A DNA stretch of 64,000 bases. Origin: Phylloscopus collybita (taxonomy: Eukaryota > Chordata > Aves > Passeriformes > Phylloscopidae). Location: contig JAJNNQ010000023.1 in assembly GCA_027886175.1 (NCBI GenBank), positions 2,076,501 to 2,140,500 of the forward strand, written 5' to 3'. Every line of letters begins with the position of its first letter. Within the stretch, counting starts at the first letter, position 1. Positions 35,159 to 44,540 of this stretch are shown here, in pieces. The position numbers and the translations under genes are program-made. The notes under the pieces were generated by a model. That model saw only the letters and a list, made by a program, of their open reading frames with translations, made no database searches and was not told where the DNA came from.

Positions 35159-35614
35159 TGATGTCTTAAGTTTTATCTTTGATGTTTTTCAGGCTCTGTG
35201 CTGCCCAGGGGTGCAGCTCTGAGCTCACATTCAGGGTCACTCAGCTCTGCACAGAGCAGGGACACAAAACAAATCCTGTTCCTGCTGCACCCCAAGCACA
35301 GCTGGGACAAGTGTTCAGCCCCAAAGCACAAACAAGGGTGGCTGGAGGGAGGAACAAGAAGGATGGGACTGCAGAACCTGCAGCTGGGATTGGACAATTC
35401 AACCCCAAGGTGCAAATGGACCCAAACTGATCCAAGTGTCAGACCTGGTGACCCTTTGTCCATTTTGGGACCATTTTGGGTTCCCCTTGGGTGCAGCCCT
35501 GGCCAGGCTCTTGTCCTGCCCAAGGTGTGTCCTTAAAGGCCTTTCAATAAATCTCTGCTTTATTCTCTGAGCTCTGCCCAGCCTCTGTTCCAGCTCAGCC
35601 TTCCCAAAGCATCA
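35159..35614 (+). mobile_element. Solo LTR, family A, 4-bp target duplication
   Basis: A full-length 456-bp LTR that begins TGATGTCTTAAG and ends AAAGCATCA, so TGATG/CATCA form 5-bp inverted termini. It is flanked by a perfect 4-bp repeat CTGA (35155-35158 and 35615-35618). The polyadenylation signal AATAAA is at 35546-35551. A four-base duplication points to class I (ERV1-like) integration. It differs from the copy at 38692-39148 at only about a dozen positions by eye, so both are fairly young. There is no internal region, and long frames across it are not genes. Confidence 0.85.
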
Positions 35615-36287
35615 CTGAAATACTCCAGAAGCAAGAGGAGAATGGAACACCCCGAGCTCAAGGGGAAAGATTTAACCACAGACATGAACTGTGACATGAA
35701 CCAGTCCTTCTCTCTGATCCAGGCACAAAACTCCAAGGGACAAGTTACACCCTGGCCCCAGGAGAGCTGATCTTGCCCTGAGGTGGAGGCTGGAGCACTT
35801 TAGACATCCCATGTTCTCTAATCTCGTGCCCTTGCTATGAGTGTTTTAAAAACAAAACAAAACAAAACAAAAAATATATCCCAACCAACCAAAATGCAGA
35901 AATGAATTATTACCAAAATTCTTCTCATGATTACTGTGTAAATAATATTCCAATAAAATGAGAGATGCAAATCTCCTTTAAGACCCCATTCACCAGATTT
36001 CTCCTCTTGCCTTTCAAACCTCAGCATCAGTAGCGTAGCTTTTCCTCTCCTACCCATCAATTGATACTTAAATAATGCATAAAACTGTCTTATTAAATGC
36101 ATGTTGAATATTTATTTGGAAGCTCATCACAAGTTGAAAGATAACCTTCATTTTCAATTCCCTTTGGGATAATCAGCTAATTGGGTATCAGCTGAAGCTG
36201 TGTCAGCTGACAGTCAGCATGGGAGCCCCTCCTAACAATGCCTCTGCACCCCTTGAGGGGCTCTGGAGCTCTGTCCCACCCTGGCAC
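35615..36287. other. Unassigned sequence
   Basis: No gene is seen. A short (AAAAC)n tract lies at about 35847-35874. Confidence 0.5.
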
Positions 36288-36343
36288 TGTTAAAAACCAC
36301 ACAATGGCACAGACTCTGACTTCAGAAGGCTGACTATTCTCAG
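36288..36343 (-). mobile_element. Terminal fragment of family D LTR
   Basis: It starts TGTTAAAAACCAC and shares 'cacagactctgacttcaga' with 22415-22470. Only about 55 bp are recognisable. Confidence 0.5.
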
Positions 36344-37602
36344 TCTGGGGTGGGATACCTGGTGCAGAGCCATAGGTCAGAGATAAGGGGAAGGTAAGGT
36401 TGGATTAGATGGTTCCAGGCTCTGGGGGGTTCCAAGGGAAAGATCATTCCCCGAGGGTTACAACACCTTTGCACCCAGGAAATGTTTTCAGCCACAGCCC
36501 CTTTTTCTCCCTGAACACCTCCATCGCTTTCAGCTGGATGCTTCTTGCCTGGCATCAGCAAGGAGATGCAAGAAAGAGCTCCAGAAATTCCTAAATGGCC
36601 TCAGATTTTCACCAGCTCCCTGTGTAGAAAGTAATAGCATGTGTGTGAAAATCCCAGTGTGCATTCCCCAGGCTCAGCCAGTTCTGAAGCTCAGCGAGGA
36701 TTTTCCAAAGAGCCAGAAGTGAAGTGACAAATTGGTTTGTGATTTAAAGCTATTTGACAACCAAGTGCTGTAAGGAAGATGTAATCCGTGGCATTTTTTG
36801 TCCAAATTAAGCCCGATAACAACAAATGAGAGGCTTTAAGCACCTCTGGAATGAGACACAGGCAGCATGCAGAGGGCAGTGAGGGCCCTGCCCGCTTCAA
36901 AATCAAACTGTGTGGAGTGAGGTGTGGAGGGGAAAATCAACTTCACAGCTTGGAAAGAAAAAAGGAAACATGAAACAGAGGAAAAAACAGACACTTTCAG
37001 GGCTTTCTTTTTGCTTCAGGCAGGAGCATCATGAGGAGAAGAACCTCATGGAGAGCTGGTCTCTATCCACAGCCCTTCATTCTGCTGGTGGTGTCTGCAT
37101 GTGGGCAGGAGAGATCCTTCCAGCTCTCAGAAGGTGACTCCAGCTTTACCCTCCACATCTCCTTTCCCAGCAGTATTCCCCACCCCAAATTAAAGGGAAG
37201 TTTCTTTTCCCATCTCTGAGGGGCATCCAGTACTTGGGCCAGGCTCCTCAACCACATTATTCAGGTCTCTCACTGCACCCACTGTCAGGAAAGCACAGGT
37301 TCTCTGGAACTCTTTGGATTCAGGCTGGAAAAGCTGCAGACAAAGCCTTTAGTTTCCAGATATTTTGAATTTTCTATGTATATTTGGAAAAAATAAAAAT
37401 GACTCCCCAATTAGCTGATTGCTAATATTGGATTTGGAGGTTGGGGGTGACCCCCAGCTGAAATGCCTGGTGGATCTTTCACTGGGGTTTTACACATGCA
37501 GAGAGAAAATTTTTAAAATGTGGCAGCTGTTACTATTTAATTCCTCCAACTAATTAAAAAAAATTGCTTTAGTTTTCATTCCCCTCTTCTGTTTTATTTT
37601 GA
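36344..37602. other. Unassigned non-coding sequence
   Basis: No gene is seen. The motif 'ggttggattagatggttcc' near 36399 faintly resembles a CR1 tail, but nothing around it supports that. Confidence 0.45.
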
Positions 37603-37782
37603 GTTGTGTTTTTTGGTTTTGTTTTGGTTTTTTTGTGGGGTTTTTGTTGTTGTTGTTGTTTTTTTGGGGGGGTTGTTTTTTTTTTCTTTTTGTTTGGATT
37701 TGTTTGTGGGGTTTTTTTGGTTTTGTTTTTGTTTTGGTTTTGGTTTTGGTTTTTGTTGTGTTTGTTTTTTGGGTTTTTTTTG
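37603..37782. repeat. G/T-only low-complexity tract, 180 bp
   Basis: One hundred and eighty bases with a single C (37686) and a single A (37698). The rest is T-runs broken by G, GG, GGGG and one G7, with TTTTGG-like and TTG periodicity. The strand asymmetry is extreme. Hydrophobic F/V/L/G frames through it are artefacts. Confidence 0.95.
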
Positions 37783-38454
37783 AGTCTTCCCCATCTTTCC
37801 TTCCTTCTTAGATTAAAAAGAAAAGGGAAAATGAGAAAGCAAAAACTCAGCCTTCCCCATACTTCAACTTTTTCTAAACTGCTCTGAGGAACCATTTCTT
37901 CCAGGCAGGCCCCAGGTAGCCTTTGACATCTTTTAAAAACTCAATACCTGTACATTCCTAATTCCAAATTTCCAGCACCAAAGGTGTGAGCTGCTTTTAA
38001 ATAAAGCCGAGCCTGCAGCAACTCCCAATAAATTTCACAACCCTGCAAAAGTCCTGTTGTGGGGAACAGTTTTCATCCTTTCATTTGCAAGTTGCCTTCA
38101 TTACTCCCTTCCTTCAGCTCACGGAAAGGCTGCTGGTGACATCTCCCATGTTCCAGGTGCAGAGCCATAAACTCAGAGTAACTCCACTAAATTTAATGTG
38201 CTTAGCCTAGCTACTCTGGATTTTGCCTTGCTGCAAATGAGATCAGAGCCCTCCCAGCCACAGGAGCCAGGGGGAGGTCAAATGCTTTCCATGCATTACC
38301 TCCCTGTCAGCATGCTAATGCTGTGCACCTCTCAAAAGCTTTTCCCCAGACACCACAGTTCCAGGAATGGCACTAAAAAGAGCTCTGAGGATGCAAGGCA
38401 GAGCTCACACCAGAGCAGGAGTATGGCTGGGAAGCTTCCAGCTTCAACAAACTG
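37783..38454. other. Unassigned non-coding sequence
   Basis: Nothing recognised. Confidence 0.5.
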
Positions 38455-38691
38455 CAATGCCTGGAGAGGCTGCCTGGGAGAGAGGCTGGACAGAGTTAAA
38501 GGAATAAAGCAGGGATTTATTAAAAGGGCTTCAAAGGATGCACCTTGGGCAGGACAAGAGCCTGGTTGTGGCTCCAAGCTGGACAGTGTTTTTCACTGTC
38601 ATGAGTTTTCACACTTTTATAAGTTTTGGTCCATTTCCATATTGGGGTTCACTGCCCAGTTACAGCTTCAGGTTATGAAGTCCCATTCTCT
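38455..38691 (-). mobile_element. Inverted family B LTR, 3' part (left of nested insert)
   Basis: The complement matches 41211-41635 from its 'gatgggact' block to the 3' end ('ggcagcctctccaggcat'), including AATAAA. The expected terminal CATCA is mutated (CATTG), so the left end is approximate. It is interrupted at 38691 by a plus-strand family A LTR and resumes at 39149. Confidence 0.82.
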
Positions 38692-39148
38692 TGATGTCTT
38701 AAGTTTTCTCTTTGATGTTTTTCAGACTCTGTGCTGCCCAGGGGTGCAGCTCCCAGCCTCACATTCAGGGTCACTCAGCTCTGCACAGAGCAGGGACACA
38801 AAACAAATCCTGTTCCTGCTGCACACCCAGCACAGCTGGGACAAGTGTTCAGCCCCAAAGCACAAACAAGGGTGGCTGGAGGGAGGAACAAGAAGGATGG
38901 GACTGCAGAACCTGCAGCTGGGATTGGACAATTCAACCCCAAGGTGCAAATGGACCCAAAGTGATCCAAGTGTCAGACCTGGTGACCCTTTGTCCATTTT
39001 GGGACCATTTTGGGTCCCCCTTGGGTGCAGCCCTGGCCAGGCTCTTGTCCTGCCCAAGGTGTGTCCTTAAAGGCCTTTCAATAAATCTCTGCTTTATTCT
39101 CTGAGCTCTGTCCAGTCTCTGCTCCAGCTCAGCCTTCCCAAGGCATCA
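38692..39148 (+). mobile_element. Full-length family A LTR nested in family B
   Basis: A 457-bp LTR from TGATGTCTTAAG to GGCATCA, nearly identical to 35159-35614. Its flanks are CTCT (38688-38691) and CCCC (39149-39152). Removing the insert plus four bases restores a continuous family B sequence, as expected for a 4-bp target duplication that has since mutated. A 290-codon frame (38198-39070) simply runs through this nest. Confidence 0.85.
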
Positions 39149-39355
39149 CCCCCAGTTTGCTCTCCTCAATTCGCTGCTCTTTGCACTTTCTGGGCCTGAA
39201 GCTGAATCTTTTTTCCTTGGTTCTCAGGCTGGAAAAGGATTATTTTGTCTAACTAAACTGTGAGTAGAACTTGTTATCACTTATATGAAATTGAGAGTTA
39301 AATACCAAAGCAGTACAGAATCTGGAAAATATAAAAGCTGAAACTTAAGGCATCA
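39149..39355 (-). mobile_element. Inverted family B LTR, 5' part (right of nested insert)
   Basis: The complement continues the LTR begun at 38455. It matches the 5' half of 41211-41635 ('tagttagacaaaat', 'gaaccaaggaaaaaag', 'gattctgtactgctttggta') and ends at 39351-39355 with CATCA, the complement of its 5' TGATG. Both parts together give about 440 bp, comparable to the 425-bp intact copy. Confidence 0.82.
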
Positions 39356-39443
39356 TTACCTTATCTTTGTGAGCTGAGAGAGGAAAAGATACAGCAGCAT
39401 CCCAAAGATGGCAACAAACCCATGCTTGCTGATGCCACCACCG

Positions 39444-39494
39444 TAAAATCACGGAATATTTGGGTTGGAAGGGACCTTAAAGATAATCCAGTAA
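39444..39494 (-). mobile_element. Short CR1 3' fragment
   Basis: 'aaaatcacggaatatttggg' then 'ttggaagggaccttaaagat' is the antisense CR1 3' end. Only about 50 bp remain. Confidence 0.75.
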
Positions 39495-41210
39495 AGCAAA
39501 ACAGGGTCAAAGGTTTGGTCAGTGCATCTCAGTCTGCTTATGTTGGAGGCAGTGAAGGTTGTTTGCTCCAGCTGGTCTGAAAACTGGAGACTACACTAAA
39601 AATTATATAAAAGGCATCAAAATAACTTGTCTGCTTTGCCTTCTTATCGCTGTGAGGCATGATTATGGGTGCTCGTCTTTGCCATTGTAATTATGAGGTA
39701 TTGTTTGTAACAGCGTTTTAAATTTGCCTCTCAGTAATTCACTGAAGAAAATCTGACTTCTGTTCACTTCATTATTGTGTTCTTGGTGTTGGAGTATAGC
39801 AGGATTGGTTTGTTTTGGCCAGTTGAGCAGACCCATTTTTTTTTGTGGGGCAAAAGGATTGCAATGACTCCAAAAAAAGTGCAAGAAACAATTAAGGTTT
39901 TCAAAATTCATTAGGTCCAATATTAATTACACAGATTGGATTTAAAATTAAAAAAAAAAAAAGAAAGCACAGAGGGTTTAGCAGATGAAAGCTGCCTCTC
40001 ACCTCTCCTGTTCTGAACTTCCAGGATTTCACCAAAATGTGCAATCACTTTCTTCAGGTCAGTTTTGGGACAGCTTTGCTTTCGCAGTGAATCGCAGAGC
40101 TCCAGATCTCAGAGGTCCAAAACAAATACATTCTGAATTTCAGCATATATCTGGCTTATTGCATTCCTGAGAAAGAGTCCCAAGATACTACTGACAGTGA
40201 ACTGTGGAGTGTTTCTCAGGGGCAGCATAAACATCTGATAGCACATCCTTTATTCAGGCTATTCCCCTCTTACCACTTAATGCTTGACAAGATTCTGATT
40301 GGGTATTTGCAAAAAGAAAAACCAAAAAAACCAGTGGGTAACCATGAAACGAAAAGGCAATCATATCTACATTTACACAAGGCATTAACTTAAATTCTGG
40401 CCTGTTCTAATCATAAATTTTCTTAATATTAGTTAAAACTTTTTATTTTGATGTGATGTAATTGCCTGTGAATATCTGCAGTACAGTATCAAGTTTTAAA
40501 GCTGCTGAATGTTTCTTAGCCTCAGTTGTTTACACAGCTTTGCCAAAGTTTAATGATTTGAGATGAGATTTTACAGGTGAACAATCTGCCTTCAGCAATA
40601 TTTTCTCTTTAATTTATATCTAAAATGACCTGCCTCTTTCTTGGATGAGGATAGAAGCAAAAATAACTTCTAGCTAAGTTAAACAGTTCAAGCAAATTTT
40701 TCCTTAAAAATTCTTCCCTGCCTGTTCCAATTTGGACCAGGCCTTTTACTGGGGATGTCCTTCAAAAAATATGGGTGACCTACAAGCTTTTGTAGAGTCA
40801 GGGTTTGCAGGAGCTCAGAAAAGCCTGCACTTGCAGAAGCCTCAGCTTTTGGGGCAGGTTCAGCCCAGAGCACAGGGATGGAGCTGGGCTGTTCCCAACT
40901 CCAGTGACCACTGCAGCCCACACCAGCTTGGGGGCTGAAGATGATGGGTGGGATCTCCTGTTAGGAGTCATTCTGTCTGAGCTCACTGTCCCTCAGTAGA
41001 GCATAAAAAAGTAACCTCTGTATCCTGCTAACACTGAAGTTTTTGTGAGCCAGTCCTGCTCTGAAGGGCACCAAGGTCAGGTAGAAGAGAAGTCAGTGCT
41101 GCACATCAGCAGACACCTGGAGGAAAGATCCTTATGAAAGCTGCATCAAATGAACCCTCCTGGCTCATGCTAATGAGAAAACCCAGGACAAGGTTTCCAT
41201 TGAATGAGGA
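39495..41210. other. Unassigned sequence, AT-rich
   Basis: No gene is seen. The last four bases (41207-41210, AGGA) are the left duplication of the next LTR. Confidence 0.5.
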
Positions 41211-41635
41211 TGATGCCTTAAGTTTTAGCTTTCATATTTTCTGGATTCTGTACTGCTTTGGTATGTAACTCTGAACTTCATGTGAAGTGTTAGCAAGTTC
41301 TCCTCGCAGTATAGTTAGACAAAATTATCCTTTTCCACCCTGAGAACCAAGGAAAAAAGCTTCAGGCCCAGAAAGTGCAAACAGCAGCGAATTGAGGAGA
41401 GCAAACTGGGAGGATGGGACTGCAAAACCTGAAGCTGTAACTGGACAATGAACCCCAATGTGCAAACGGACCAGAACTTACAAAAGTGTGAAAACTCGTG
41501 ACCCATTGTCCATCTTGGGTGGAGCCATGGCCAGGCTCTTGTCCTGCCTAGGGTGGATCCTTTGAAGGCCTTTTAATAAATCTCTACTTTATTCCTTTAT
41601 CTTCCCTCTGTTCCAGGCAGCCTCTCCAGGCATCA
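41211..41635 (+). mobile_element. Solo LTR, family B, 4-bp target duplication
   Basis: An intact 425-bp LTR, TGATGCCTTAAG to CCAGGCATCA, with a perfect AGGA duplication (41207-41210 and 41636-41639). AATAAA is at 41575-41580. It aligns with family A over much of its length (shared 'aggatgggactgca', 'ccaggctcttgtcctgcc', 'taataaatctct') but is clearly more diverged, so A and B are subfamilies of one class I-like group. No internal region is attached. Confidence 0.85.
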
Positions 41636-42190
41636 AGGAGGTGAAGTGTGGAGCTCCCAGGGGTATCGCTGTGGGGGACACTCAGGAACGAGGCAGGGAG
41701 TGCATCAATGAGGCTGTGTGGAGCTCTTGCAAGCAAGAGAGCCCTCCTTTATTTTCCTGACTCTTTTTCTACATTCACAGATATGCCCACCCTAGAGGTG
41801 GGACCCTTGGGAACCACTGGTCGTTTTCCAGAGACCATCACTGAAGCCCCTCCTCTGGGAACAGTACAGAATCTGGAAAAAAATCCTCACCCCATCACAT
41901 GAGATGTGGGAACTTCAGTAGTTTACAGAACATGACCTTGTGCCTCAAGACCGTGCCTGGGAATAGAATTCTTAAAACCAAAACATGCAGGCACGAGCAT
42001 GGCAACACCGGGGCAGCAGCAGCAGCACCCAAGGCCAGGACCAGGAGCTCTGATACCCCTGAATGGGAACTCTGATACCCTCTGCTCTGGAGGGCCCACC
42101 TGAGTCCCTTGGAGGGAGATCAGCAGCCTCCAGGCCAGGCAGGGCCAGGCAAGGCCAGGCCCTTCCCATCAGTCAGCCCCACTGGCTGTC
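41636..42190. other. Unassigned, with possible LTR remnant
   Basis: TGTGGGGGACACTCAGG at about 41670, followed by 'ctcctttattttcc' near 41747, is reminiscent of a minus-strand LTR. No second end or duplication was found, so it is not called. Confidence 0.35.
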
Positions 42191-42240
42191 TCGGGGGTTT
42201 GGCGCTAACGGCGTCGGAACGCCTGGCTCGGGAGCGCGGC
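42191..42240. promoter_or_regulatory. Small CpG cluster
   Basis: About nine CpGs in 50 bp (42191-42240), against a CpG-poor background. There is no adjacent consensus donor or TATA box. It could be a minor CpG island or part of an unrecognised repeat. Confidence 0.2.
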
Positions 42241-44340
42241 TCAGCAAAGCCAAAAGGAACAGACTGACCTATTAAACCTTCCACAGACAGCCCTGCAAGA
42301 GCCTTTCCTATTCCCTGAGCCTTTGGCAAACCTCGAGCAAGCATTGGAGTCAGGATGGGTTCTAGGGGCTGGCAGAACTGGGGGGGCTCCTGTCTGCTTT
42401 GAGCTGGCTTGTTCCCTCCAGCTCTGCAGACACTCACAAGGACTTCTGGTGGTATCTGTGGTCACTAAAAATAAAGCAGACAGGAGGAGCTGATGGCCTG
42501 GAAAGCAGCTGGTTTTAGGTTGCAAAGGAAGGCACTCAAGAATTTTTCCTTTCTTCCTCTGCCTTCCTTCTGCTTCTTCATTCCTCAATTCCCTCTTTTC
42601 TCAACCCAAATCCCTTAATCTCAGTGCTGATAATTGTAATTGCTCTAATACCTCGCCATCTGAGCAGCTCAGAAATGTCCATCTTGGGCCAGTCCCTTTT
42701 GTGGTGAGGAAGAATGAAGATGAAAAGCACATGGGCTCCTCCAGAATTTTAATTTAAAACAAATATGGAGTCAGGTCCAGATTAATGACATTTCCACCAA
42801 AGGCTGCCTTTTGTTGGGGGTTTCTGAATCCAAGTTGCTCTTTAATCAAAGAAGGAAAATGATGATGGGGGGTGACAGTTGGAAAAGCTGATGGAGAAGG
42901 GCTGGATTTTCTCCAGGCTCTACTGTTCTGACCCACACCCAGAACTGTGGTTAACAAATCAGGGACATGATCCCCCCTCTTCAGCTGCTGGACTTTGGCA
43001 AAATATTCAAGGATGCTGGGTGGTCAGCACAGAAATCACTGCACAGCCCCTTCCAAGGAGAAATGGCACACAAAAGAGCAGTTGAAAAAGTGACAGTGAT
43101 AGCAGGGGCTGTGGGGTGGGCACTTCTTTCCCAGGGCAGAAGAAACCTGTTTCACAAGCAGCAGAGGGATGATGGGCCTTGGGAGGAGCTGAGGAGCTCA
43201 TTCATGCCTGGACTGGGTCACAACTTTGCAGGGTAAAGTCAGGATGGGAATTAAAAAGCAGCGATTGCAATCTGAATTTGTACTGCTCTACACCTCAAGC
43301 ACACAGGACATTGGCTTTCCAGTCATGTACCCAATTAGAGATTGTAATTTTTAATTAATTTCCTTAGCAGTTCTTGAAGGACCACAAATTTGTCTAACAA
43401 GACAACCCACTTACTACACAGCCCAGAATGCTTCTGACACTGCAAACATTCAGGGCTGGCTGCTTTTTTCTGTCTCCACAGCAGTGGTTCTGAGTCCACC
43501 AAATGTCCAAGAGAGAGGTTTGACCAGAAATGTCAGAGCCACAAGTGGATCTGGCTGATAGTTTTACAGCTTTCAGACATTATCTGACTTTCTAATTTAC
43601 TTCACACAGAGTTTTCTTCACTGAGTTCTTTGCTCACTCCTACCAGATTTGGGGAGAAAATGCTCTCATTGTTCTTTACCCACCGGTAAAGCATTAGTGA
43701 GATACAGTTTATCAATAAAAAGACTTTTAATTGAGTATATATAAGTCCAGGAAGGCAGCCATCAGTGATACCCCAAGCCCAGGAGTGGCTGCCACACGTG
43801 GAGCAGCTTCACCTCCCCCAGCAGCTGCTTCTGCACATTTGCTGCCCACAGCAGTGGGGACATGGAGCCCACAGCTGACGTGGAAGCCAGAAGCAGCTCC
43901 AGCACAAACAAATGCTCTGAGCTGAAAATCCAAAGCCTAAGAAAATCTCCAGCCTGGGATCAGAGTGAGGTGACCCACTCTGGGAAGAAGGTGACCTGTT
44001 TTCACCCCATTTCTGGTGGTTCTGATCCTCTGAGTCCCCATGCAGCCGCACTGTGAAATCCATTTGAAACATCAGAGAGAGTCTGTGCATCTCCAACTAA
44101 AATGAATTCTTCCACACACCCAGCCCCCTTACAGGCCAGCAAAAGGCTCCTGCTTTCTCTGCTGCACCGTTTCTCTGCCCTTTGGCTTGTCAGCTCACGT
44201 TCTTCACGGAAATCAAGCAAGCATTTGATTCCCTTGAAAAGCCAAATTGAGATGCTCGGGTTTATTTTATTCCATTTTCTTAAGCCCAAATAGAAAAATA
44301 GGTTTATACACATAAATAATAAAAAAAAAAATAATAATAA
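42241..44340. other. Unassigned non-coding sequence
   Basis: No gene or clear repeat is seen. Confidence 0.5.
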
Positions 44341-44540
44341 CCTGCCATTTAAATCCTGTTCAGTCAATTAGCTCGGTGCCTCGCTCTGAGCTAATGCGAT
44401 CGTCTTTCTTTGTTTGCTCCTATTTATCCTGCTCTTTAAAGTTCATTAAAATCACTGCTGCTATCTCACACAGAACAACTGTTCAAAACATCAGTGTCAC
44501 GCAGTCGAGAAATTTATGCTTTGAAGTTCCCTCCTTTACT
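44341..44540. promoter_or_regulatory. Possible conserved non-coding element
   Basis: An AT-rich stretch that keeps several CpGs (TCGG, CTCGC, GCGATCG, CACGCAGTCGAG). It contains TCAATTAGCTC with its inverse GAGCTAA about 20 bp away, and TTCATTAAAATCA. Retained CpG within AT-rich, homeodomain-like sequence is a common look for vertebrate enhancers. This is inference from composition only. Confidence 0.2.

Noticed and set aside
37603..37782. Interstitial telomeric repeat
   Set aside because: TTAGGG units are absent. The tract is irregular T and G runs without a fixed hexamer.
38198..39070. 290-codon plus-strand frame, one of the longest in the window
   Set aside because: It spans the junction of an inverted family B LTR and a nested family A LTR. 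The shorter frame over the sister LTR at 35159 shares the C-terminal part only because the LTRs are homologous.
41670..41900. Possible further minus-strand LTR starting TGTGGGGGACAC
   Set aside because: No opposite end, no target duplication and no second copy in the window.
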